Positions 1 through 7,700 of a stretch of 11,000 nucleotides of DNA are shown here, piece after piece (the stretch's first letter is position 1; every line of letters begins with the position of its first letter). The DNA is from an uncultured Prevotella sp. GTDB taxonomy: Bacteria > Bacteroidota > Bacteroidia > Bacteroidales > Bacteroidaceae. The notes beneath the pieces are model-generated. The model was not told the DNA's origin, did not search any database, and saw only the letters and a program-made list of their open reading frames with translations. A program made the translations under genes and the position numbers. Where the stretch lies: the NCBI GenBank assembly GCA_934230685.1, contig CAKQFF010000053.1:1-11000 (forward strand). Direction: 5' to 3'.

Positions 1-74
1 AGCCTCTTGTCGGATTCGAACCAACGACCCCGAGATTACAAATCACGTGCTCTGGCCAACTGAGCTAAAGAGGC
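1..74 (-). tRNA. tRNA-Thr (anticodon TGT)
   Basis: Read on the minus strand this folds as a standard cloverleaf. The 7-bp acceptor stem is GCCTCTT with AAGAGGC. The D arm starts GCTCAGTTGG, the anticodon loop is TTTGTAA with anticodon TGT (reads ACA and other Thr codons), the variable loop has 5 nt, and the T arm is GTTGG-TTCGAAT-CCGAC. The discriminator base is position 1 of the window, so a CCA end, if encoded, lies outside. The anticodon stem has a U-U mismatch at its middle pair. A canonical promoter lies just upstream (127-157). In Bacteroidales this tRNA usually sits between hpf and tuf, so tuf is expected beyond the window edge. Confidence 0.97.
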
Positions 75-81
75 AAAATCC

Positions 82-129
82 TTGCAGCCGTTAAGCCACG
101 ATTTAGGACTTGTTCTAAAACGGCTGCAA
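82..129. repeat. 11-bp inverted repeat in tRNA-Thr leader
   Basis: TTGCAGCCGTT (82-92) and AACGGCTGCAA (119-129) are perfect inverted copies separated by 26 bp. The spacer holds a smaller TTTAG/CTAAA pair. The right arm touches the -7 box and the expected start site, so it can be an operator-like site or a leader hairpin. It is not followed by a T-run on the minus strand, so it is a poor terminator for hpf. Confidence 0.6.
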
Positions 130-157
130 AGATACAACTTATTTTTTAACCGCCAAA
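127..157 (-). promoter_or_regulatory. Bacteroidetes-type promoter for tRNA-Thr transcript
   Basis: On the minus strand TTTG (157-154) is followed by a 19-bp spacer and TATCTTTG (134-127). This matches the Bacteroidetes sigma-70 consensus TTTG / TAnnTTTG with the usual 19-21 bp spacing. Transcription should start near 119-122, about 45 nt before the tRNA, and probably continues into a gene beyond the window edge. Confidence 0.8.
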
Positions 158-174
158 ACTTTTCGGCATTTTTT

Positions 175-474
175 TTACATATTCCTTGATTTTTCCTTGA
201 ATTTAGTGAGCTGCACCTTCATTGAATCCACGCAAAGGTCGATTCCCTCCTCAAATGTGTCGCATGTCTTCTCCACGAATAGAGTCTGTCCGGGCACGCC
301 TACCGTAAGGCTTGTCTCCTTGTTGTTCGACGTTGCGGGCTTCACTACCTTGAGCTGCACCTCGGCTGTCTTTATGTCTTCGAATGTTTTTTCGAGCTTT
401 GCTACCTTCTTCTCGATGAACTCCTGCAATTTGTCTGTAGCGTCAAAGTGGATTGACTGAATCTTAATCTCCAT
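175..474 (-). CDS. hpf: Ribosome hibernation promoting factor (short HPF/RaiA family)
   Basis: 99 residues, starting MEIKIQSIHF. Family knowledge: HPF proteins bind the 30S decoding centre and silence ribosomes in stationary phase or stress; this length matches the short form, which lacks the C-terminal dimerisation domain of long HPF. The sequence shows the expected pattern: a first strand (KIQSIHFDAT), a helix with DKLQEFIEKKVAKLEKTF, strands AEVQLKVV and TSLTVGVPG, and a last helix with FEEGIDLCVDSMKVQLTKFKEK. The start at 474 is fixed by a strong AAGGAGG 7 nt upstream, although the frame stays open further upstream into xerC. It lies 34 nt after the recombinase gene on the same strand and is probably co-transcribed. 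The xerC-hpf-tRNA-Thr order is typical of Bacteroidales. Confidence 0.94.
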   Translation of the reverse strand: MEIKIQSIHFDATDKLQEFIEKKVAKLEKTFEDIKTAEVQLKVVKPATSNNKETSLTVGVPGQTLFVEKTCDTFEEGIDLCVDSMKVQLTKFKEKSRNM

Positions 475-480
475 AGTGTC

Positions 481-487
481 CTCCTTT
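481..487 (-). promoter_or_regulatory. Strong Shine-Dalgarno site of hpf
   Basis: The minus strand reads AAGGAGG at 487-481, ending 6 nt before the hpf ATG. It decides the hpf start inside a longer open frame. It stands out because none of the other genes in the window has a recognisable Shine-Dalgarno motif, as is usual in Bacteroidetes. Confidence 0.8.
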
Positions 488-508
488 TCTTTTGTTAAGG
501 TTGTTAGT

Positions 509-1405
509 TTATTGACGCGGATGCGCCTTACTATAAATTTGCTTAAGTTGTTCGAATGTTGTGTGGGTGTAGATTTCGGTTGTGGCAAGACTTGCATGGC
601 CGAGCAGTTTCTGCACACTCTCCAGGTCGGCTCCGTTGTTGAGCATCGCCGTTGCGAATGAGTGGCGCAATACGTGTGGCGAACGCTTTGCAAGGTTGTC
701 CACCCCAGCAAGCAGAGCCTTCACTATCTGTCTCACCTTTATAGGTGCTATCCTTGCGCCCCTGTCGTTATGCAGGAAAGCCCCGTCGGCCTTGCACCCT
801 GGCTGGCTGTCGCGCATCTGCATATATTTGTGCATCTGCTCGGCAAGCTCTTCGCCAAAAGGCACTATGCGCTGCTTGTTGCCCTTGCCCGTGACCCTAA
901 GCTCACGCTGGCTGAAATCTATATCCTTGTCGTCAAGTCCCGTAAGCTCCGACACTCGGAGTCCGGTCTCATACAGCATCATTAATATGGTACGCGTGCG
1001 CGAATCCTTATATGTATCGCCCCACTCCACATTGTCGAGCAAGCGGTCCATGTCTTCCTCGCCCACAAACTGTGGCAACCGCCTGTGCTTTTTCGGGGCA
1101 TGTATGGCGTGGGCAGGGTCATGATTCACGAGCCCTCGCGACAGCCCGAAGCGGTACAACGACTTGACTGCACTCAGACGACGGCAGATTGACGTGGCTC
1201 TATTGCCTCGGTCCATCATGTCCTCCATCCAGCCTCTTATCACGTCGGTGTCCACTGTGTCAAACGTCAACGTTGCGTCAAGGCTTTTGAAGTATTGCTC
1301 GAAGGCCTCAAGGTCCATCTCATACTCTCCCACCGTGCGTGGGGAGCGGTTGCGCTCAAAGCGCAAATAGTCCATAAAAGCGTCTATTTCAAGCATTCTT
1401 GTCAT
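509..1405 (-). CDS. xerC: XerC/XerD-type tyrosine recombinase
   Basis: 298 residues, the usual length for Xer recombinases. The N-terminal SAM-like core-binding domain covers about 5-88 (MDYLRFERNRSPRTVGEYEM). The catalytic domain covers about 105-292. All catalytic residues are visible: R150 (ETGLRVSEL), K174 (TGKGNKQR), H244 and R247 (HVLRHSFAT), H270 (LLGHAS) and the nucleophile Y279 (IYTHTT). The family cuts and rejoins DNA through a 3'-phosphotyrosine, and Xer proteins resolve chromosome dimers at dif with FtsK. The neighbours (hpf, tRNA-Thr) are core genes, which argues for a housekeeping Xer protein and not an integrase of a mobile element. XerC versus XerD cannot be settled from this sequence alone. 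The start at 1405 (MTRMLEI) has no Shine-Dalgarno; MLEI three codons later is an alternative. No clear promoter was found upstream. Confidence 0.92.
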   Translation of the reverse strand: MTRMLEIDAFMDYLRFERNRSPRTVGEYEMDLEAFEQYFKSLDATLTFDTVDTDVIRGWMEDMMDRGNRATSICRRLSAVKSLYRFGLSRGLVNHDPAHAIHAPKKHRRLPQFVGEEDMDRLLDNVEWGDTYKDSRTRTILMMLYETGLRVSELTGLDDKDIDFSQRELRVTGKGNKQRIVPFGEELAEQMHKYMQMRDSQPGCKADGAFLHNDRGARIAPIKVRQIVKALLAGVDNLAKRSPHVLRHSFATAMLNNGADLESVQKLLGHASLATTEIYTHTTFEQLKQIYSKAHPRQ

Positions 1406-1543
1406 CTGTTTGTTTCGACAACGAATGTACGTATTTTATTTTACATAGCCAAATTTTCAGACTATAATTTTGCATTTTTTCAGTTTTTACGTCATTATTG
1501 CATAAGGATAACAATTTGGAGAAGATAATGGGGCTTTCAAAAT

Positions 1544-1574
1544 TTCAGATATTGTGATTTTATAGTTATCTTTG
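1544..1574 (+). promoter_or_regulatory. Probable promoter of the AAA-ATPase-like gene
   Basis: TATCTTTG at 1567-1574 matches the Bacteroidetes -7 box TAnnTTTG exactly. At the right distance upstream there is only TTTC (about 1543-1546, 20-bp spacer), one base off the TTTG consensus. Transcription would start near 1580, giving a leader of about 55 nt. The rest of the 1406-1635 gap is AT-rich and shows nothing else recognisable. Confidence 0.45.
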
Positions 1575-1635
1575 CCATGAGTTATGGTGACAGCACTATT
1601 TCTCCCACACATTATTTATATACACTATATAACTT

Positions 1636-3228
1636 ATGAAATATCCAATCGGCATACAAGACTTTGCCAAAATCAGAAACGAAGGTTTTGTCTATATCGA
1701 CAAGACCGACATGATATATAGACTTGCCAATGAAGGAACTATTTACTTCCTTAGCCGTCCACGACGCTTCGGAAAGAGTCTGCTTGTGTCCACACTTGAG
1801 TATTACTTCAAAGGCGAGAAAGAGCTATTCAGTGGACTTGCCATAGAATCCTTGGAGAAAGACTGGGAGACATATCCCGTGTTTCATATCGATTTCAACA
1901 GCAACAACTTCACTATTGGCAACACTTTGAAGGATATGCTCGACGCTTACGTAGAGAAATGGGAAAGAGAATATGGCGTGACTGGCGACCAACGGTTCAG
2001 CGTAGGCGAACGTTTCGCACAACTTCTCTCACACGTACATAAGCAGACCGACAAACGCTGCGTTGTGCTAATCGATGAATACGACAAGCCTTTGCTCGAT
2101 GTGCTCGACACTGGATACAAAACTAAAGACAGCAATGGCGACGAAATTCTTATCGAGGAATACAACCGCAACATTCTTAAAGGATTTTACTCCACGTTCA
2201 AGGCTGCTGATGCCGACCTACAGTTTGTGCTGCTCACTGGTGTAACAAAATTCTCGCAGGTAAGTGTATTCAGCGGTTTCAACCAGCCTGCCGACATCAG
2301 CATGAACTCTCACTACGAGGCTTTATGCGGCATTACTGAGGAGGAAATGGAGAATGTGTTCCATAAACAGATGGACGAAATGGGCGAAGAGCAGGGGCTG
2401 TCACCCGAAGAAATACGCCTCATGCTTAAGCGCCATTACGACGGCTACCACTTCAGCAAGCGCATGAAGGACATATACAATCCTTTCAGTGTGCTCAACG
2501 CTTTCAACAAAGGCGAGATTGACGACTTCTGGTTTGCATCTGGCACTCCGACCTATCTCATACGCTTGCTCAACCACACCCAGGAAAATCTTAACGAACT
2601 TACAAACAAATATTACGATGCATCGGAATTTGTAGACTACCGTGCTGACGTGGAACGTCCTTTGCCTATGATTTACCAGAGTGGCTACCTCACTATCAAG
2701 GCATACGACCGCCTCACCAACACCTATCTGCTCGACTTTCCTAACAACGAAGTGAAACGCGGATTTGCCACTGCCATTGCCAACAATTACCTGCAGAGCC
2801 AAATGCCTGTACTCTCAGAAATGGCACAGCTTGTACGCTCACTCGCAGCAGCAGATATCGAAGGCTTGCGTAAGCAACTTACTGCTTTCTTCGCAAGCAT
2901 TCCTTACTCTATGCGACGCAAGGATACAGAAGCTGAACGTGAACGTTACTTCCACTACACGTTCTATCTAATCTTCCGTATCATTAGCACTTATCTTGTG
3001 CTTACCGAAAAACAGCAGAGTGAAGGCAGGGCGGATTGTATAATTGAGACTGACAATGACATCTATATATTTGAATTCAAACTTGATGGTACAGCCAAAC
3101 AAGCTCTTGATCAAATCAAGACAATGGGCTACACCCGTCCTTATGCCAACGACAAAAGAACTATTCACTGCATTGGAGTAAACTTTTCATCTAAAACGGG
3201 AACTATAGATGATTGGGAAGTGGAATAA
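1636..3228 (+). CDS. AAA-ATPase-like / PD-(D/E)XK nuclease family protein
   Basis: 530 residues, full length for the Bacteroidetes family that pairs an AAA-ATPase-like domain with a C-terminal PDDEXK_9-type domain. The N-terminus MKYPIGIQDFAKIR and YIDKTDMIYRL is the family signature. The nucleotide site is RPRRFGKS (41-48), an unusual P-loop that lacks the GxxGxGK pattern but keeps GKS. Walker B is VVLIDEYDKPL (143-153, D147/E148). A conserved TGVTKFSQVSVFSG stretch lies at 201-214. The C-terminus has the nuclease-like core D467 ... F-E480-F-K482, followed by QIKTMGY at 493-499. The biochemical role of the family is not established as far as I know; it occurs in many copies in gut Bacteroidetes genomes. 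It stands alone, opposite in direction to its neighbours, with an A-rich start region and no Shine-Dalgarno. The nuclease-like part could be degenerate, so catalytic activity is uncertain. Confidence 0.9.
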   Translation: MKYPIGIQDFAKIRNEGFVYIDKTDMIYRLANEGTIYFLSRPRRFGKSLLVSTLEYYFKGEKELFSGLAIESLEKDWETYPVFHIDFNSNNFTIGNTLKDMLDAYVEKWEREYGVTGDQRFSVGERFAQLLSHVHKQTDKRCVVLIDEYDKPLLDVLDTGYKTKDSNGDEILIEEYNRNILKGFYSTFKAADADLQFVLLTGVTKFSQVSVFSGFNQPADISMNSHYEALCGITEEEMENVFHKQMDEMGEEQGLSPEEIRLMLKRHYDGYHFSKRMKDIYNPFSVLNAFNKGEIDDFWFASGTPTYLIRLLNHTQENLNELTNKYYDASEFVDYRADVERPLPMIYQSGYLTIKAYDRLTNTYLLDFPNNEVKRGFATAIANNYLQSQMPVLSEMAQLVRSLAAADIEGLRKQLTAFFASIPYSMRRKDTEAERERYFHYTFYLIFRIISTYLVLTEKQQSEGRADCIIETDNDIYIFEFKLDGTAKQALDQIKTMGYTRPYANDKRTIHCIGVNFSSKTGTIDDWEVE

Positions 3229-3234
3229 CAGCAA

Positions 3235-3311
3235 TATATATTAAACGGCAAAGTATTATATATTAAATGGCAAAGTATTATATATTAAATGGGCAAGTAA
3301 TATATATTAAA
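3235..3311. repeat. 22-bp AT-rich tandem repeat, 3.5 copies
   Basis: Units start at 3235, 3257, 3279 and 3301 (partial). The core is TATATATTAAAtGGCAAAGTAT. Units 1 and 2 differ by one base (C/T at the twelfth position), unit 3 has GGGCAAGTAA, and unit 4 matches for its first 11 bases only. The array begins 7 bp after the stop codon of the AAA-ATPase-like gene. Units abut directly with no spacers, so this is a tandem repeat and not a CRISPR array. It could arise by slippage or be a set of protein-binding sites; nothing in the sequence decides. Confidence 0.85.
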
Positions 3312-3315
3312 AATC

Positions 3316-3396
3316 ATGCCACACAGATATAAAGAAATCATCCGTCAGTTGACAGACGGGGTCAGAAGCTATATTGGTTGTGAATTACAATTGTAA
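3316..3396 (+). CDS. Possible tiny ORF or gene remnant, 26 residues
   Basis: An open frame ATG CCA CAC ... TAA encodes a 26-residue peptide starting MPHRYKEIIRQLTDG. The composition is protein-like (charged and amphipathic residues rather than AT-rich junk). It sits right after the tandem repeats, and its last codons run into the palindrome at 3370-3412. I do not recognise it. It may be the start of a truncated gene, a short peptide gene, or chance. No ribosome binding site is visible. Confidence 0.2.
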   Translation: MPHRYKEIIRQLTDGVRSYIGCELQL

Positions 3397-3412
3397 TCCA
3401 CAACCAATTATA
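3370..3412. terminator. Near-perfect palindrome between convergent genes, possible bidirectional terminator
   Basis: Centred between 3390 and 3391, the arms pair over about 20 bp with one mismatch (A3383/C3398) and one bulge (T3409). The outer part is TTGGTTGTG / CACAACCAA and the inner part is ATTACAATTGTAAT. It lies between the 3' ends of the rightward AAA-ATPase-like gene and the leftward operon, the place where a bidirectional terminator is expected. Against this, neither side carries a clear T-run. An outer pair, CAGAAGC (3363-3369) and GCTTCTG (3431-3437), brackets it. Confidence 0.5.
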
Positions 3413-3439
3413 TCAATATACTTAGCCTTGGCTTCTGCA

Positions 3440-3637
3440 TTACCAAGACTCAGGTTCAAATGTCTTTGGCAGAATTATTTCTCCAACCTCCACATCTTCG
3501 TCATCTTCCAATGACAGAGGAACTATTGTACCGCTTGCCGGTTTGTCAGTAACTCCAAGCGAGCCAGCCAATATCGAAACACTATTTTCTATTTCTACCA
3601 ACTCGATGGTTGGCTTTTGATACGTTTTCTTTTCCAT
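3440..3637 (-). CDS. Small acidic peptide, last gene of the surface operon
   Basis: 65 residues, function not recognised. The first part is KKTYQKPTIELVEIE, followed by SILAGSLG at about 21-28 and then a Pro/Asp/Glu-rich tail (LEDDEDVEVGE). There is no signal peptide or membrane segment. The start ATG at 3637 lies 4 bp after the stop of the 383-residue protein, so it is almost certainly translated from the same transcript. From memory, short ORFs beginning K-K-x-Y-x-K-P and containing an A-G-S stretch recur next to secreted-protein genes in Bacteroidales; that is recollection, not a search. The leader-like first half, a possible processing point near AGS, and a distinct acidic second half leave open a peptide precursor role, but no modifying enzyme is seen nearby. 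Confidence 0.72.
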   Translation of the reverse strand: MEKKTYQKPTIELVEIENSVSILAGSLGVTDKPASGTIVPLSLEDDEDVEVGEIILPKTFEPESW

Positions 3638-3641
3638 AGTT

Positions 3642-4793
3642 TTATTTTTTTACAACCTTGTTATTATTTACGATATACACTCCTGCGGGCAGACTGTCCA
3701 AAGCCTTGTCGGCATCAACATTGCTTCTTACCCTTACGCCTGACGTGGTATACACGTCTACCTTATTATTCTTATCTGTCACAACTGACGAAACTCCAGT
3801 AATGGTATCAGGCAGCTTCATGCACTTTGCAGTATTGTCACTCTGCTTGTTTATCCAGCAACGATATGGAGGCATTGTTACTTCCGGCGACTCGTAGACA
3901 CGATAGAAGGCCAATCCGTAATCCTCTTGATTCTGCAACACGTATGAGTCGACTGGCACTTTCTTGTCAGCGTAGACACCTGTCATATACTTGGTAGAAT
4001 ACTCATCAAAGAGGGCACTGTACACACCATTGAAATGATAAGTGGCAGGAGAGCCCTTGACGATATACGGAGTGTTTGCGGCAAACGAATTTACGCTGTT
4101 AAGCATAAGCATATTGTCGCTGTCAACACCACTACACTCAAACGCTGTCAATCCCTTAGGAATCTCACAGTTGAACGGCAACATAAGTGTGCCGTAGCCT
4201 GCCGAGGTCATTGTGTAGTCGATGCCGGGGAAATCCTGTCCACCTGTTACGGTGAAGTCGGAATACTCGATGTGGTCAATACCATTGCTTGTGATTTTTG
4301 AATCCTTATCACGATAGGTGAAGTTCACATCCAACATTTCCACACGATAGGTGCCGTTGATGGCACTATTGTCACATTCGAGATTGATAGAGAGTAGTTC
4401 CTTTACTATTGTTCCATCCTCCGTATCGGGGAAGAATTGGTCATTAGTCATACTGTATGCTATGATCTTTATAGTATGATCATCTGGCATACCACAAGCT
4501 ATAGTGTGGTCGGTAGCACGATCAGCATTAAGAGTGATGTCATTGACATACTTGCGTCCTTCCTTACGCTGATGTATCTTTGTTCCCTTTGGAACAAATA
4601 GAGCCATGTTGAACGAAATGTAATTGACGTTTGGGTCATACTCATAAATAGTCAACTTTGTAACGGTTTTGCCGTCAGCCGTCAATTCCACCTTTTGATC
4701 CATCCATACACTTAGTGTGTTGTCTGTCGAAAAGGCTAACGCCCGTGCTGTATAAAGCACGAGCATCAGCATTATTAATTTTACTGTTTTCAT
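3642..4793 (-). CDS. Secreted protein with cohesin-like N-terminal region and T9SS-like C-terminal tail
   Basis: 383 residues. A signal peptide is clear at 1-21 (MKTVKLIMLMLVLY, small residues ALA near 18-20). Residues about 24-185 form a beta-rich region that resembles the cohesin/CBM-like fold in its order of elements: VTKLTIYEYD, YISFNMALFVPKGTKI, IKIIAYSM, DGTIVKELLSINL, GTYRVEMLDVNF. This is a fold-level guess without an alignment. Residues about 190-325 are a second beta-rich module (SAGYGTLMLPFNCEIPKGLTAF, AANTPYIVKG) of a type I associate with Prevotella surface proteins. Residues about 343-383 match the T9SS type A sorting tail: VDVYTTSGVRV, then LPAGVYIV, ending KVVKK. It overlaps the upstream 1310-residue gene by 4 bp, indicating translational coupling. 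Secretion through T9SS is inferred. A partner role for the upstream dockerin is possible. Confidence 0.88.
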   Translation of the reverse strand: MKTVKLIMLMLVLYTARALAFSTDNTLSVWMDQKVELTADGKTVTKLTIYEYDPNVNYISFNMALFVPKGTKIHQRKEGRKYVNDITLNADRATDHTIACGMPDDHTIKIIAYSMTNDQFFPDTEDGTIVKELLSINLECDNSAINGTYRVEMLDVNFTYRDKDSKITSNGIDHIEYSDFTVTGGQDFPGIDYTMTSAGYGTLMLPFNCEIPKGLTAFECSGVDSDNMLMLNSVNSFAANTPYIVKGSPATYHFNGVYSALFDEYSTKYMTGVYADKKVPVDSYVLQNQEDYGLAFYRVYESPEVTMPPYRCWINKQSDNTAKCMKLPDTITGVSSVVTDKNNKVDVYTTSGVRVRSNVDADKALDSLPAGVYIVNNNKVVKK

Positions 4794-7700
4794 TGTGTAA
4801 TTATTTTATTTGTCAATCTTTTTCTTCGAGCCTTGGACTTTTGCTTGTCGAGAGACGAGAATGTATAGACATCCACCATCAATGAGATGTCCTCGGAGTT
4901 GATTTTTCCATCTTTACTAATGTCAGTAGCAGCAAAGTTCAGAGCTGCATTTCCTTTAATATAGTATTCCACCGCAAGCGAGATGTCCTCCGAGTTCACC
5001 TTGCCGTCGCCATTGGCATCACCATACTTGAATGTAGCCTGACTTATCTCTCTTGTCAGCTCCTTCTGTTCCACATTGCCTGCCATGTCGACAGCCATCA
5101 CACAGAATCCATAGTCGAAACCAGGATAGCCCTTGAACTTGTATTCAGACGTTGTAATCTCGTCCTCCACCTTTGTCCACTTGCCTCCTTCTGTTTCCTG
5201 TACGTACAGATTATACTTCCATACGCCCGAACGGTTGTCCTCTGCATTAAAGCGGAGCGTAACAATGCCATCCTGCGAAGCAGCGAATGTTATCTCACTC
5301 TGCGGAGCTACGGCATCAACAACGTTGGTCCAGACTGGTGTCTCTATCGGCTCTTCTAAGTCGAAAGTGATGGTTGCGCTGTTGCTGATTTCGTCACCAT
5401 CATTAAAGTCTTGTTTCAAGGCTATATCGAAAGTAACTTCACCAATACCGTTGCCATTGCTATTAACTGGCAGGAAGCCCGACATTGGATTGTCCGTCTT
5501 CTCCATTGTCATTGGATCGAGTGAAGAGAACTTCCAGTTGGCAACACCTTTACTGCTGTCGTAGTCTATCTCAACCTGTGCGATTGCGTTGATTTCCGGT
5601 CGCATATCAATTGTTATCACATTTGATGTTTCCGGATTCAAGCTTACAAACTTATCACCCACCTTGACACTTGTAGGTACAAAGCTATTCAAGTCGAAAT
5701 ATCTTCCATCCAACACATCGCTTACCGTAACCTCATGTGCAGAAGCTGTAGCAAACTCAGGGTCATTTTCAAACTCTATAGTGTAAGACACCTTATCCAA
5801 GCCCTTTCTTATATACTTGCTACCAGATTCCGACAAATAACCGTAAATATCATTAGGGTCTAATGAATTCACTGGATTTGTCTTTCCACCAATAGGAGGT
5901 ACAGGAGGACAGTTGGGTATTGGTGTTGAGAAAGCTGTCAAACAGTTTACTGCCGTTAACAGATTATCTGCGCCAAACGAACTTGCTATCTTATTTGCCA
6001 AATACCATTTATTAACATCCAATTTTGGTAGGGCATTTTGGATACAAGCGGTAAGCGTAGAAGATACATCTATGCAACTTGCAAACTTTTTCAACCTTTC
6101 CCAATACTTCAAATCAACATTATTCTTACTACAGTATACAGTTCCTGTTGTAGAAATAAGTTTGTTCATTGAACCTACTGCACTTTCAACTATGTCCAAA
6201 GCATTTTGATGAGGACATTCTAAAGCACTTGTAAGTGTATTTGCCAAGGAAACTGGATTGCCCAATATACTGCCAAGACATTCTATCCGGTCTTTTATAC
6301 AGCAATATTGTTCCCATACACCATTTTGTAGAGCACTTTCCTTGTCCGTGAACTTCATCCAATCTTCAGGTATAGTAAACTCCACGTCAATAGTTTCATT
6401 TCCTGTCAAAGTGAATGTTATATTCTTTGAAGAATTTGGAGCCAAATTCACAAATAAATATCCACTTCTCACATACAGACTGTCAGCCTCACCCGACTTT
6501 ACCATCTGACGTATAAAGATGCGTTCATCACCTAAACTTTCTGCATTGTCAATAAGCTGCTTACGCTCAGACTTTGTATAGCCCGACAAATCAACTTTGT
6601 CAAAAATTCCAGGAATGTTAATGCCGTCAATCTTTATCTTAGAGATACCATCACGTGTAGGTGTAGAGATGTAAGTATACACAGGAACCGCATAAGCCGT
6701 GCTGTTGCCTTTGTTGGTAAGGGTTAGTGTATATACGGCATTCGAATTACGCAAATACTGATTGGGGTATTGCACGTTTGTCGTAATAGTGATATCCTTT
6801 GACTCTTCAACAACTACTCCCTTTGCGAACGTTCTGTCTTCGTCTGCAAAATGGAATACCATGTCGTATTGTCCCAACGCCACATCCTTGAAGTCAAACA
6901 TCGCCTCTATCTGATAGTCATGCAAATGATTAATGTCTACAGACTTTATCGTGACATTGTCTTTACCTATCAAATCTATGGACGTAAGACTGTCAAAGCC
7001 ATTACCATCGAATGTGATTGTGCTATAGCCTGCGTCTCCAACAACCTTCACATTCTGACCAATCACATCGTATTTATCCAGATGCAGATAATCAAGACTG
7101 ATGTTGTTACTATTAGTTCCAGTCACATCATGCAAAGCCACATAATAGGTGCCTTCCTCTCCCGCATGGAATCCTCCATAGCCAACCGATTCTGAGCCAG
7201 AGCCACTGTAAACCTCTTTGCCACTTGGCGAGAATACTTGCAATGTGCTTGCCATACTGCTGCGCACAGCAATACTGTCGCCTATTGCAGCCGACATTGA
7301 ATACCAAAGTATATTGTTGTCAGATGGCTTTTCAGCATTCATGCTGCCTTCCATACCAATTATAGGTTTGATATTCTTCACTTCCTCCGACACTTTGTAG
7401 TCTACAAATTGGCGTGATGTCTCTGTCAAGCGTCCTGCCACATCATAGAAACGCATATGAAGGTCGTTCTTGGCATACATCATAGGCTTATTATCCTTAC
7501 CTACTTCGAAATGGAAACAACTGCTGCGTATAGGCATTGGATCAACAGGCAACAACGTTATTACCTTCAATGGATTTACACGCTTGTCAAGTTTATTGAT
7601 CTTTCTATTCGCCTCGTTGTCGTTGAGCCAATAGTCGTACTGCATAACACCGTCGCCACCTACCGGAGTCTTGATGAAAAATGCCGACATTACTTTTGAA

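Noticed and set aside
475..711. Longer N-terminal version of HPF reaching into xerC
   Set aside because: The upstream part is an out-of-frame reading of the recombinase gene; the strong Shine-Dalgarno before MEIKIQ fixes the start.
582..1124. Rightward open frame of 180 codons inside xerC
   Set aside because: It is antisense to a clearly conserved recombinase with all catalytic residues, and is Ser/Arg/Leu-rich as expected from a shadow frame.
509..1405. Integrase of a mobile element next to a tRNA
   Set aside because: The order xerC-hpf-tRNA-Thr is a core Bacteroidales arrangement, and no attachment-site repeat of the tRNA 3' end was seen in the window.
1465..1472. TAATTTTG as a second rightward -7 promoter box
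   Set aside because: No TTTG or TTG occurs 19-21 bp upstream, and TATCTTTG at 1567 is closer to the gene.
3235..3311. CRISPR array
   Set aside because: The 22-bp units abut with no spacers and no cas genes are present.
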